DNA of 50,507 nt from Laetiporus sulphureus 93-53 (GCF_001632365.1 NW_024468528.1:502180-552686), one strand, 5' to 3'. Shown: positions 1 to 10,130, counted from the stretch's first letter. Program-made: numbers and translations. The notes: generated from the sequence alone by a model not told the origin.

Positions 1-788
1 ATGGAAGGAAATGGGTGTGGAAGAAGCCAGGGGAGAGCCTCAGTGATAGGTTGGTGGAAGGGACCCAGAAGTTTAGAGGTGGATCCTTGATGATGTGGGG
101 CTGTATGGGCTGGGATGGTGTGGGGTATGCCTGCAAGATTGATGGCAGGATGGATGCAGACCTTTATGTCAGCATTCTGGAGGATGAGCTGCAGAATAGC
201 CTGGAGGATTGGGGCAAAACTGTGGAGGATGTGGTGTTTCAGCAAGACAATGACCCCAAGCACACCAGCAAGAAGGCCAAGGATTGGTTCAAAGACCATG
301 ATTTCAACACTATAATATGGCCCTCTCACTCCCCAGATCTCAATCCCATAGAGCATTTGTGGGGTCATCTCAAAAGGAAGCTTGCAGAGTATCAGGAGCC
401 AACAAAGGGAATTACTGAGTTGTGGGAAAGGGTAGAGAAGGAATGGGAGGCTATTGGGAAGGAAGTGTGTCAGAATCTGATTGAAAGTATGCCAAGGAGG
501 GTGCATGCAGTGGTGAAGGCAAAGGGAGGCTATACCAAGTACTGAAAGTACAAGTTTTGTAGAACCTGGATATGTGCCACAAAACTGTTGATAAGAGTGA
601 CCCTCAAAGATTAGTAGATATCTTGGGATCAAAATATGGTAAAAATATGATTAAGACTGCATTAGAAAGCCATGATAATACGCGTTCCAATGAGTGCTTA
701 TACAATGTAGTTGACCTATTGATTGAGGAGATATTTACTATACAAGTCGAAGTGAGCAATCTTATCAACAGTTTTGTGGGTCACTGTA
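1..788 (+). mobile_element. Tc1/mariner transposon, right part, cut by the window start
   Basis: The transposase reading frame is followed by a right terminal inverted repeat at about 757-786 that reads inward as CAGTGACCCACAAAACTG. It is flanked by TA (787-788), the target used by this superfamily. A second copy of the repeat core lies inverted at 577-600, so the right end has a double, IR/DR-like structure. The element sits inside the 3' part of a LINE, whose reading frame runs up to the TA. The left terminus is outside the window. Confidence 0.82.
3..545 (+). CDS. Tc1/mariner DDE transposase (C-terminal part, cut by window edge)
   Basis: This frame is open from the first bases and encodes about 180 residues of a DD34E transposase, the enzyme that cuts and pastes the element at TA sites. 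The second catalytic Asp is in QQDNDPKHTS. The Glu is in SPDLNPIEHLWG, with 34 residues between them, as in the Tc1 group. GGGSLMMWGC-like residues (here RGGSLMMWGC) precede them. The first catalytic Asp, the DNA-binding helix-turn-helix domains and the start codon lie before the window. There is no stop or frameshift in the visible part, so this copy is better preserved than the retroelements around it. Whether it is intact cannot be judged without the missing half. The gene ends TACTGA at 545, about 240 bp before the terminal repeat. Confidence 0.88.
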   Translation, partial: GRKWVWKKPGESLSDRLVEGTQKFRGGSLMMWGCMGWDGVGYACKIDGRMDADLYVSILEDELQNSLEDWGKTVEDVVFQQDNDPKHTSKKAKDWFKDHDFNTIIWPSHSPDLNPIEHLWGHLKRKLAEYQEPTKGITELWERVEKEWEAIGKEVCQNLIESMPRRVHAVVKAKGGYTKY

Positions 789-885
789 CATGGGACTGCC
801 AAAGGTTAGTATGGGCAAAACAGTGGAGAGGTAGAGAAGGTGGGCTTGGGCGACAGAGATTCCACACTAGGTGTTGGTGAGCTGG
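789..885 (-). pseudogene. LINE reverse transcriptase, 3' fragment
   Basis: Read on the minus strand, 885 to 789 gives H-Q-L-T-N-T-stop-CGISVAQAHLLYLS followed by TVLPILTFGSPMY. This is the usual region downstream of the catalytic core in LINE ORF2. It starts exactly where the LINE piece at 6859-9451 stops (ALHQL). Both pieces share the pentamer CCAGC next to a gypsy LTR. It is therefore the continuation of that LINE beyond the gypsy insertion, now in the opposite orientation. A Tc1 element cuts it at 788. One in-frame stop is visible. Confidence 0.75.
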
Positions 886-1606
886 TGTCACGGTACCACT
901 GGACAAGAGATCAAAAAGACTAAAAAGGAACAGTCACATGGAATGTGCTGCCCTGATCCCCCTGATCCCAAAGAATCCCCCTGAACCCTATGTGGTGCAA
1001 GAGCCTATGACTTACTTAGTCGATGTGGCAGGCGCAGGAATGGGTGAGAGATATATGGGGGAGCTGGTAAGCTCAGTGGGTGCTACAGGTAGTAGACGAG
1101 GAGAAACAATCTGAGGTTTCATCCCCTACATGGCTGGTCTTATATACATGTACAGCGGGCTATCTTACCTAAGCTACCTATCTACGGGTATAAGCAAATG
1201 GCCGTACATGAAACAATGGGATGTCCAGATGTAGAACAATAAGTGGGAAGATCGATGGTTGCCGCAGTAACGTGTGCGAACATTGTGCCTATCTTGGTTT
1301 CCCTTTTGTTCTCCGGTGTGAACATTGTGCCTATCTGGGCTTCTGGCTAAACTAATAGGAAGCGAAAGGCCAACGCATAACAATAGTCCTTGTTCCCTTT
1401 GTTCCCAAATGGGTGCCTCTATTGTATCCTGGAATAGATAGGTCTGACCGTATCATCCATGGGTCTGGACCATAACATGTGATGTGGACTATCACCTGAT
1501 CTTTACGCATCGCGTCTGTGGCTGAGTGGCATGAGATATTGGTGAAGCACGTGATCTGTGGCATGGGAAAAGTCACGTGTGGACTTTGTGGCAAAAATCT
1601 GTGACA
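886..1606 (-). repeat. LTR of chromovirus copy A (3' LTR)
   Basis: The LTR is 721 bp with TGTCAC...GTGACA ends. It matches, in inverse orientation, the 679-bp LTR at 9452-10130. The 42-bp size difference lies at 1278-1320, where the 16-mer GAACATTGTGCCTATC occurs twice here but once in the other copy. A purine-rich tract sits directly upstream on the minus strand. Confidence 0.9.
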
Positions 1607-1620
1607 CTATCCCCCTCTCA
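1607..1620 (-). other. polypurine tract of chromovirus copy A
   Basis: Minus-strand TGAGAGGGGGATAG lies directly before the LTR start TGTCAC. This is the expected place and composition for the primer of plus-strand DNA synthesis. Confidence 0.75.
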
Positions 1621-1623
1621 AGG

Positions 1624-2065
1624 CTCATTGTCCCGAGGAGCCAAAACCTTTATTTCCCCTTCTAGTTGCACGCAACGGTTGGTAACTTCAGGAGGGAAGC
1701 CCTTCAGCATAGTACTCAAAGATTAGCTGGGCTATCCTATCCCCTGGTTTGACCGAAAAGATAAAATTCGTTGTGTTAATCAGTACGACCTTGAGTTCTC
1801 CAGTGTAATCAGGGTCAACGACTCCTGTGCCCACGTCAATTCCTCATACAGCTAGTCCGCTGCATGGAGCTATTCATGTATAGGTGTGTTTGGGAGGGTC
1901 AATTGTGACTCCTGTTCCTACCACAGCTCGTGAATGCGGAGGAATTTTGTGCATTTCTGCTGCATAAATATCCCATCCTGCTGCTTCATTTGAGGATTTT
2001 TTCAGTGATTTGACGAGATCTGTCATTTTATGATACAGGAAGAACTCGTCCAGATGGTCGGACAT
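1624..2065 (-). pseudogene. dUTPase-like domain at the C-terminus of chromovirus Pol (broken)
   Basis: The domain resembles trimeric dUTPase, which hydrolyses dUTP to dUMP and so limits uracil in new DNA. In minus-strand order one sees motif 1 (AAGWDIYAAE), IPPHSRAVVGTGVTI, motif 2 degenerated to APCSGLAV (normally PRSGLA), motif 3 ([17 protein letters not shown]) and motif 4 ([10 protein letters not shown]). The C-terminal Gly-rich motif 5 is not seen; the frame ends near EIKVLAPRDNEP. Two in-frame TGA stops sit where CGA (Arg) is expected, and a 1-nt shift follows motif 4. The domain lies between the chromodomain and the polypurine tract, so in an intact element it would be the last part of Pol. 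From memory, dUTPase-bearing Ty3/gypsy elements have been reported in basidiomycetes, so the class is probably not new. Confidence 0.82.
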
Positions 2066-2738
2066 ATTGATTCTGTGTGTGGAGATTGGTGCAACTTCAT
2101 ATGAGGATAGTTCGAAGCATTTTTCACTGAATGTAACAACCCTGATTGGTGCTTTGGCTGCATCTGGGTGTTATTGGTGGAATTCTTGAAGAAGCTCATC
2201 GGCGTTGGTGAGATTTGTTCGGGTTCCCATGTATCATCAAAATGGTCATAGCCTTTCCATTTGACAAGGTATTGGACCCTTTCCCTCATGACCTTCGAGT
2301 CTAATATTTTTTCAACTTCGAATTCTGGTTCTCCTTCGATTTCTATAGCTGGGGGCTTTGGGGGTTCGCAATGTGCAACCGTGTCTTGATGGTACATGAT
2401 CAACTTGCTGGCATGGAAGACCGGGTGGACCTTCATTTGCTTGGGCAGTTCCAGTTTGAACGTGACTGGGCCTAGCTTCTGAAGTACTTTGTAAGGTCTG
2501 AAGTTTTGTGTGCCTAGCTTCGCAGATTTGACTTTTACTCTGAGGTCTTTTCCCTTGAGTAGTACACTAGATCTCCAACTTTGAATGGGACTTCTCCCTT
2601 TTTCTCGTCGAAGTACCATTTCATCCATGAAGCTGAAACTTCTAATGCTGCCTTTGCCTGTTCTTGTGCCTCGGATCGGTGGGTGAATAGGTGTTCCAAT
2701 GAGGGATGACATATTGATTCGTGTATGTCTGGTGCCAT
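2066..2738 (-). pseudogene. integrase C-terminal part and chromodomain of copy A (frameshifted)
   Basis: The integrase tail (FKVGDLVYY, the GPY/F-type region) is in one frame, and [21 protein letters not shown] plus the chromodomain are in another, so there is a frameshift near 2560. The chromodomain is at about 2328-2217, with [10 protein letters not shown] and [17 protein letters not shown]. The aromatic residues of the methyl-lysine cage (Y, W, Y) are present. Such domains direct chromovirus integration to particular chromatin. A short frame break also separates this part from the integrase core upstream at about 2740. The frame runs on into the dUTPase-like domain. Confidence 0.85.
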
Positions 2739-2747
2739 TTTTGAATG

Positions 2748-4199
2748 TCAGCGGTATTCGACAAAGAATGGGGAAAGTGCGGTGGACTCATGGGTCTGGT
2801 TGTTATATGAAAATTCTGCCGTTGGCAGGTAATAGACCCAATTGTTCTGTCTGTGGTTACAGTACATGCGTAGGTACTGTTTCAATACCTGGTTAACCCT
2901 TTCTGTTTGGCCGTCCATCTGGGGATGGTATGCTGTAGACATTGTTGACTTTATACTGAGCTTCTGACAGAACTCCTGGAATAGTTTGCTCGCAAATTGA
3001 GTACCTCTATCTGAGATAATCTGGCGTGGCAATCCGTGGAGTTTGAAGTCTTTGTTATAGAATACGTTAGCGACTTGCGATGATGTGACTGTGTCATCTG
3101 TTGCGTAAAAGTGCGCTCGCTTCGTGAGTCTGTCTATGACGACAAGTATTGCCGTCTTCTTTTCTCCCCTAAAGTCCATGGCTGGAGGAAGTTGTGTGAT
3201 GAGATCGACTGTAACGATCTCCCATGGTCCTCCTGGTACCTCATTTGGTTGTAATAGTCTGTATGGTTTTTCCCTAGAGTACTTGTTGCATTGACAACTA
3301 TCGCAACCTTGTATGTATTGCTTAACCATTACAGACATTCCTGGCCACCAATAGTTCTGAGTAATAAGCTCCAATGTTTTGAACCTGCCTGGGTGTCCAG
3401 CTGGTAATGTGTCATGATGGAGCTTTATTAGGTCAAGGCGTAGCTGTTGATCTTTGGGGACATAAACCTTTCCGCGATGGAGTAGCAGTCCGTGCTCAAA
3501 GTTCCATTCTGCAAGGTTTTTCCCAAATTTGTGCTGTCCTGTAGTCAGAAGTGCACGATAATCTTTGATCATCATGTCGTCTGTGAGTGCCTTCTTGATC
3601 CTTTCCAGCAGTTGAGCATCATCAACTTCAGATGCGTGAGCGGGTCGAATCACATTGATAGCGAAAAATTCAGGTTTTAACAGCATTTGGTTCGAATTAT
3701 CGCTGTCTACCCCCCTCTCATGGTCTGGCCTCCTGGACAGAGGATCGGCACGTAGCATTGTCTTTCCAGGTCGGTGACTGAGTACAAAATTGAATCGTGT
3801 GAGGAATAATGACCAGCGTGCTTGGTGCCGGGATAATTTCTGTGCCTGACGGAAGTATGTAAGGTTGAGATGGTCTGACCAAATCTCAATGGGTTCTGGG
3901 TGTCCTTCTAAGTAGTGCCAGTATTCTTCTAGTGCCCGAATGATTGCAAGCATTTCCTTGTCGTAAATCTCATAGTTTCGCTCATGTTCATTGAGTGACT
4001 TTGAGTAGTATGCGACCGGATGCCATAGCTTGTCTTCTCCCAGTTGTTCGAGTACCGCACCAGTTGCGTAGTCTGAGGAGTCAGTTTCTAGATGGTATGG
4101 TGCAGTATCGTTGAGGAGTTGTAAGATCGAGGCTGAGGTGAACGCTGTTTTGAGTGCACTGAAGGCTTGGTCTTGCTCTTCCTTCCATTGCCAGGGCAC
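2748..4199 (-). pseudogene. RNase H and integrase core of chromovirus copy A
   Basis: This is a 483-codon open stretch. The Ty3-type RNase H comes first: ETDSSDYATGAVL and KEMLAIIRALEEYWHYLEG carry its acidic residues, and HRPGKTMLRADPLSR closes the domain. The integrase zinc-binding HHCC motif follows (LHHDTLPAGHPGR ... CDSCQCNK). The DDE core is VDLITQLPP, ISDRGTQFAS and HPQMDGQTERVNQ, so all three catalytic residues are present. This is the best-kept part of the element, but it is isolated by a stop (TGA, probably from CGA) before RNase H and by a frame break after [13 protein letters not shown]. Confidence 0.92.
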
Positions 4200-4226
4200 G
4201 TCCTTACAAGTGAGAAGCGTTAAGGG

Positions 4227-5228
4227 TCATGCGAGTTTCGCAAAGTCCTTGATGAATCGCCTGTAGAAATTCACGAATCCTAAAAATGCCTGTACTTGTT
4301 TGACCTTAGTAGGTGCGGGCCAGCCAAGTACACCTTCGACTTTAGCAGGGTCCATCTGTACCAAATTCTTGCTAATGATCATGCCAAGATATTCAATTGA
4401 GGACTGTTCAAAAAAGCATTTCTCCAGTTTGGTATATAAGTCATTGTCCCGGAGGCGCTGTAGAACTGCTTTTACTAGTCGTCGGTGTTTTTCGAGATCG
4501 TCCGTGAAAATGAGGATGTCGTCCAAATAGACTACTACCTTTCCAGTGTGAATTAAGTTCTCTAAGACTGTATTCATCATTGTCTAAAAAGTGCTGGGAG
4601 CATTGCAGAAACTGAAGTACATTACTGTGAGTTCAAAGAGGCCACGATGTGTGATAAAGGCAGCTTTTTCTTCATCTCCCTCCCTAATCCTTATGTTATT
4701 GAACCCCCATCTCAGGTTAAGCTTAGTAAATATACTAGCATGTGAGAGCCTGTCAATGAGGTCTGAAATGTGGGAGATTGGAAACTTGTTCTTCTTTGTG
4801 ACTGCATTGAGGTTCCTGTAATCTTGGACTAGTCTCAGTGATCCATCTTTCTTTTTGACGAAGAAGACGGGTGCTGCTGTTAGACTCCTTGATCTCTTGA
4901 TGTAACCTTTGGCCAACTCTTGGTCTATCCACGTGTCGAGTGAATTTCTTTCCTGTAAGTTCATAGGATATAACTTTGCCGGGCGTTGTAACAATGCCTC
5001 TGGAACAAGTTCGATTGGATGATCGTAGGGCTTTCTTGTGGACATTCGTTCTGACTGCTTCTTGGAGAACACATCGCCATACTCGTGGAAGTGTTTGGGG
5101 ACATAGGCTGACCAGTAGTCTTTGTCCTGTTCTCCTTTTTGCGGTGCTCTATCCTGATTCCTTTTGGTGTCAAGACCCATAATGAGTGACACTACGGCTT
5201 GTGCATCAGGGTCTTTCGATAGTGACAC
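4227..5228 (-). pseudogene. reverse transcriptase of chromovirus copy A (broken)
   Basis: Two consecutive open stretches (5228-4584 and 4580-4227) are separated by TAG, where CAG is expected after NAPSTF. Visible RT motifs include GYIKRSRSLTAAPVFFVKKKDGSLR, FPISHISDLIDRL, and the active-site box VYLDDILIF. In motif A the usual KLDLR reads KLNLR, so a catalytic Asp is replaced by Asn. A further TGA lies at the 5' boundary (5229), where copy B has TGG. The enzyme could not function from this copy. Confidence 0.9.
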
Positions 5229-5767
5229 TCATCTAATGAAGCTGTCCATGTCGTTCCACTTGTCACCTAACTCCTGGCAACCGATGAACTCCATCAGGTC
5301 TTCGATGTGGGGGATGTTTGTGTCTTCCAGGTTCTTCTCCTGGATTGCTACCTGTGAGGGTGCGCATCTGTGTGGGCACCGGGTGAAATCGACCATGAGT
5401 TTTCCCCAATCCACTTCAGGATTGTGCTCCTTAAGGAAACTCATGCCTAGTATAATGTCCTTGTGACCTATATCGGTAACCAGAAGACTTTGTTTGCTTG
5501 TATGATTTTGATAGTTATACTTAGAAGAACCCGTTTCTTAATGGTTCCACCCTTGTTGTGAGATGCGTCTGCATTATAAACCCTGATCTCCTTTTCAAGA
5601 GAGATCGTAGCAAGATTCAACTGATCAACCAGCCGCGGGTTGATGTAGCAAGAATATGCTCCTGAATCAAGGAGCGCCTCAGTCTGGACTTCCCTTACTC
5701 CCTGTTTGAGGTGTACAGGTAAATCGATCACATGTTTTGATGAACCAGTAGATGCAATGTATAACAA
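5229..5767 (-). pseudogene. retropepsin-like protease of chromovirus copy A (frameshifted)
   Basis: The active-site box EALLDSGAYSCYI (D-S-G-A) is visible, as is the downstream hydrophobic IILGMSFLKEHN, typical of Ty3-type aspartic proteases that cut Gag-Pol. The frame is broken near 5510: this copy lacks one A of a short A run that copy B keeps, so the 5' and 3' halves are in different frames. The region between protease and RT is an acidic linker shared with copy B. Confidence 0.88.
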
Positions 5768-5835
5768 ATCTGATACTGGTACATGTGAGATCGAGTAGGT
5801 ACTGTTACATTGTCTATGGGAACTCTCGCCAGACC

Positions 5836-6858
5836 TCAGAGAACCCGTCGAAGAAAATCCTCATCATCTTCTACCTCCATGATCCTAGCTGCTTCGACAG
5901 TTGGCTCTGATTCTCCTTCCTTTTTTTTTCCCTTAGCATCATAGCTGGCGATGAAAGCGTGGACTGCTTCCTCTCTTGCCTTGCTGTCATCGGAGCTGGT
6001 TGCAGATGCCATTGTCGATATTGCCCTTGTTGCTTGCCCCCACTTTGGCATCTCGAATTTGCCTTTATACTTGGGGTCTGGGCACCACTGTTTAAAAACG
6101 AAGGGGTGTTTCCCACATCGTACACACAGCTTCTTTTCCAGCCATCCTTCCTGCTCCTTGGTAAGTGTGGATACTCAATCCATGACCATCACGTTGGGGT
6201 CTTTCAGGGCCCATGGTACTGAAGATGATGATGTTGTTGTCATTCCATGCTGGTCTGCCTTGTCGGCTCTGAACTTGGACTCCAATTGAAGACATAGGTC
6301 GAGGTATTCTGGCCATGTGATGGGGTCAGAAATTTCTAGACTGTCCCGTGTTACCATTGCTTGGTGTACGTCCTTGCTTCGATGTTCAGCGATATAACCG
6401 ATGAGTGCAGTGTGCCCTAAGTTGGTCTTAGTGGCCTATTGACAGAACTGTTCTGCGAAGGATACCATTGTGGGATACGTTTTGCTGCAGATGTCCTTCA
6501 AATGCTGCTGTGCATCCTTGTCCGGGTCGAGGGTCCTGTAGTTAACTTTGAGAATGTCGACGAAGTCTGTCCATGTGCCAAGTGGTTGCCATGTCGCTGC
6601 CCTGGTTGCATATTCTGACATGTAGGTGAATGCACCGCCTTCTAAGTGCAGCAGAGCCGTGGTAATCTTATGTTCGTCATCATTAATCTCATTCTACCGC
6701 ATCCATATACTGAGTTATTGGAGCCAGTCCTTCAGACTTCTTTTGCCGGAGTAGTGTGGAGGTTCAGCAATTTTGACGTGTGGCTTGTTCGAGTGGACCG
6801 TGCCAGATGTTTGACCTTGCATCACCGTGATGCTGCTTGCTTTGAGCGAAGCTAGCTT
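5836..6858 (-). pseudogene. gag C-terminal part of chromovirus copy A
   Basis: Several overlapping open pieces correspond closely to the gag at 11,656-12,674. They include LASLKAS, the HSNKPHVKIAEPPHYSGK box, SEYATRAATWQPLGTWTDFVDIL and a tail rich in Lys, Glu and Ser. A CxxC-based zinc-binding segment near 6100 is disrupted. The N-terminal coiled-coil part is absent because the sequence switches to LINE at 6858/6859. Frameshifts and stops make it non-coding. Confidence 0.85.
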
Positions 6859-7011
6859 CTGTGACAAGGACTCACACTCCATGGACCAGCATCGCAATGC
6901 CTGCAGTGCGTGCGCACTTGAAAACAGCCCGAGTACTGTCCCATGCCCTCCCACTCATTTCTTCTGCTGAGTCTGTGGACACCACAGCGAGCATCATGCT
7001 GCTGACCCTTC

Positions 7012-7833
7012 TTGCACTGCTCGTGTGCAATACCACATTCCTTCACTTCCCATTGTCATTGCTTAATGATTCTTACAACCACACAACTGAATGTGGCCCA
7101 CTCTAACCCACAGCTACATGGCCTTCTGGCCAACACACATTTTGATCTTTATTTTATCCAAGAATCTTGGTGGGGGCGCATCAGCTCAGACACCCCTCAT
7201 GGAACTGAGTCCGGTGCCCCCATTTTTGGCACTCTCAATGCTGCTCCTTTCAACCTTGTAACCTTCCATCTCCCTCATTCCAAGCCCACCCCCAGGCCAC
7301 AAGTCAGCTGCCTGGTGAGGAAACACCTTTTTGATTCCTTTTATATTACGCTCCGTTCAGATCTGTCCTCTCATCCTGACATCCTCATTCTCTCTTTCGT
7401 GTCCCGCTCATCTCCTGCTGACCAATTTCTGGCCGTTAACATCTACAATGACAGGCTTACAACTGGCCAATTCGGCCTTCATCACTTACTTTCTATCTCA
7501 CTCACCCCTTCTACCCCAATTCTCCTGTGCAGAGACTTTAACATGCACCACCCTCTCTGGGCATGGGAGCACCACTTTTTCCACTCCACTATTAAAGGGG
7601 CAGAGGACCTAGTCCAATGAATGGTCGATCACTGTCTCGAGCTCGTCACTGAGCCTCACGTTCCCACTCACACCATCAGGGAAAACCCCTTCACGGGCAC
7701 CGTCATCAATTTGGTGTGGGCTTCGATCAACCCCCGCTTCACTCTTTCTCAATATCCTGTCAAGGACTCCCCGTGGGCCTCTGACCATTCGCTCTTTACC
7801 TACATACACCATCTGCACCGAGGCTACCTCTAA
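7012..7833 (+). pseudogene. LINE L ORF2 endonuclease domain
   Basis: The reading frame gives an exonuclease-endonuclease-phosphatase fold typical of APE-type LINEs, which nick the target DNA for target-primed reverse transcription. Landmarks are FDLYFIQESWWG near the start, then LLCRDFNMHHPLWAW (normally GDFN, here R-D-F-N), and WASDHSLFTYI for the SDH box. There is an in-frame TGA at about 7618. The same domain, in pieces, is found inverted at 13,980-14,792. Confidence 0.87.
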
Positions 7834-7855
7834 GGAAGTTAATCTTGGCTTCTGC

Positions 7856-9451
7856 ATGGATCCCTCCCTTTGCAATGAGTGGCTTGACACCCTTGATCGT
7901 GCACTCATGACTAATCCTCCCCCTCACAGCTACTCCTCTGCCCCTGACCTTGATCGGGGTGCAGCAGTTCTCCTGTGTGCCATCGACACTGCAAACATTA
8001 CCACCTTTCCACCATGCACTCGTGCTCATCGACCATCCCAACTATGGTGGAATGACAGGTGTGATTTTATCCGACGACGTGTCCAAGAGGCCTCCAACCT
8101 AGAACAACGAGGATCCACCAAGCGCGAACTCCAACAAGCCATTCACACTGCATGGAAAGAATGGGCCATCACAGCCACCTCACGTTTGCAGCACACAAAT
8201 CCCTGGCACCCAAGGGGCTGCACACCCTGGTGTCATCTATCATTTGCGCTCACAATGACATGCTCAGCCTGCCTGATGATATCGAACGGGCCCTCACTAC
8301 TCATTACTTTCCTCCCTCTCCTTCTCTACCCCCTTTGCACCCCATTGTCTCCCCTCCCTATCCTGCTTTGCAGACATCCCACCCGCTCCTTGAAAGTGAG
8401 GTGTCTGCGACACTCTCTTCCACTTCTCTTCTTTCCACCCTGGGCCCCTCCGGCATGTCCTGGAGGCTCGTCTGATGGCTTTGGCTATCTAGCGTGTGTT
8501 CCGCTCTCTTTGATTTTCTGACCACATCCCTTGCAATCGGTCATCTTCTCTCTTCACTGAAGGTTGCCGCTCTGGTGTTCATCCCCAAATCCAGGAAGCT
8601 GGACTATATGACGTCGAGCACATACAGACTCATCGCGTTGCTGGAAACCCTAAGTAAGCTGTTGGAAAAAGTGGTCACCATGCACCTTAACTGACAAATT
8701 GGTGCCCTTAACCTCATTCCTGGCACTCAGTTTGGGGGCTGATCTCAGCACTCCATCATTGACGTGGGCATTTATTTAACTCACACCATTCACGCCACTT
8801 GGGCGAATGAGTTTTCTGCCTCCCTTCTCTGCATGGACATCGAGGGCTACTACAACAACATTTGCCACGATGTTCTGCATTCCATTCTTTTATCGCTAGG
8901 TTTTCCCACCAACAAGGTCTGCTGGATCTCCTCCTTCCTTTCTGACTGCTCTGTCTCCCCCAAACTTCAGGGGGAGATCAGCTCTTCCTATTCTGTCGCC
9001 ACTCTCGGCATATCCCAGGATTCACCCCTTTCACCTGTGCTCTCTACCATTTATTCCTTCCCCCTTTACTGTGCCTTGGATCCTTTCCTCTATCCCCAGC
9101 AAACCATCGAGGGCTATGTTGACAATTTCACTTTTCTTATTGTCTCCCCCTCGCTGCGCGATAACGTGAAGCTTTTGGGTGATACCCTTCCCATCATATC
9201 AGACTCTCTAGACATGCTAGGCCTTATGGTCGGCATGCCCAAAAATGAACTCATTCATTTCTGCCCCTCTACCAGGGGACTAGCCTCTAACCCTCCCTTA
9301 ATTTTTCAGTGAAAAGGTCGTCAGGAGTGCCTTGAGCCTAAACCGTACCTCTGGTGGCTCGGCCTGTGGCTTGACTGCACCCTCTCCTTCAAGCATCACA
9401 TTCGTGTCATGGCAGCATGTGCACAATCCTGGGTCATGGCACTGCACCAGC
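7856..9451 (+). pseudogene. LINE L ORF2 reverse transcriptase domain
   Basis: Frames shift repeatedly, but the RT order is clear: VAALVFIPKSRKLDY, then YRLIALLETLSKLLEKVV, SLLCMDIEGYYNNI (catalytic Asp of motif A), ISQDSPLSPVLSTIY and GYVDNFTFLIV. The YxDD box reads Y-V-D-N. The last residues before the gypsy LTR are VMAACAQSWVMALHQL. Stops at 8694 and elsewhere make this copy non-functional. Confidence 0.87.
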
Positions 9452-10130
9452 TGTCACAGATTTTTGCCACAAAGTCCGCACGTGACTTTTCTCACACCAC
9501 GGATCACGTGCTTCACCAATATCTCATGCCACTCAGCCACAGATGCGGCACATAAAGATCAGGTGATAGTCCACATCACATGTTATGGTCCAGACCCGCA
9601 GATGATATGGTCGGACCTGTCTATTCCAGGATACAATAGAGGCATCCATTTGGGAACAAAGGGAACAAGGACTATTGTTATGTGTCGACCTTCCACTTCC
9701 TATTAGTTTAGCCAGAAGCCCAGATAGGCACAATGTTCACACACGTTACTGCAGCAACCATCGATCTTCCCACTTATTGTTCTACATCCGGACATCCCAT
9801 TGTTTCATGTACGGCCATTTGCTTATACCCGTAGATAGGTAGCTTAGGTAAGATAGCCCGCTGTACATGTATATAAGACCAGCCATGTAGGGGATGAAAC
9901 CTCAGATTGTTTTTCCTCGTCTACTACCTGTAGCATCCACTGAGCTTACCAGCTCCCCCATATATCTCTCACCCATTCCTGCGCCTGCCACATCAACTAA
10001 GTAAGTCATAGGCTCTTGCACTACATAGGGTTCAGGGGGATTCTTTGGGATCAGGGGGATCAGGGCAGCACGTTCCACATGACTGTTCCTTTTTAGTCTT
10101 TTTGATCTCTTGTCCGGTGGTACCGTGACA
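9452..10130 (+). repeat. LTR of chromovirus copy B (5' LTR)
   Basis: The LTR is 679 bp with TGTCAC...GTGACA ends. It is followed by gag sequence, so it is a 5' LTR in plus orientation. CCAGC (9447-9451) lies directly before it, inside the LINE codons for HQL. It lacks the 42-bp internal duplication present in the LTR at 886-1606 and differs from it by many substitutions. Confidence 0.9.

Larger units (their letters stand above)
886..6858 (-). mobile_element. Ty3/gypsy chromovirus copy A (3' part: gag C-term to 3' LTR)
   Basis: In minus-strand order the copy has the C-terminal part of gag, protease, reverse transcriptase, RNase H, integrase, chromodomain, a dUTPase-like domain, a polypurine tract and a 721-bp LTR. 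The order PR-RT-RH-INT-chromodomain identifies a chromovirus. The copy has several frameshifts and stops and is dead. Its gag stops abruptly at about 6858, where plus-strand LINE sequence begins, so the 5' LTR and gag N-terminus are missing on this side. The bases GCTGG (881-885) flank the LTR and match, as CCAGC, those flanking the LTR at 9452. Confidence 0.9.
6859..9451 (+). mobile_element. LINE copy L, middle part (zinc knuckle to reverse transcriptase)
   Basis: This is a non-LTR retrotransposon with an APE-type endonuclease and reverse transcriptase on the plus strand. Its left edge falls inside ORF1 (the CDKDSHSMDQH segment). The related copy at 13,729-19,448 continues further upstream, so 6859 is a truncation or rearrangement point and not the element's real 5' end. 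Its right edge at 9451 is a gypsy insertion; the next codons of the same LINE are at 885-789 on the minus strand. The coding region has several stops and frameshifts. I place it near the Tad/I-type fungal LINEs from general appearance only. Confidence 0.85.

Noticed and set aside
572..880. 102-codon plus-strand frame after the Tc1 transposase
   Set aside because: It runs through the Tc1 terminal repeat and then antisense to LINE codons, so its length is accidental.
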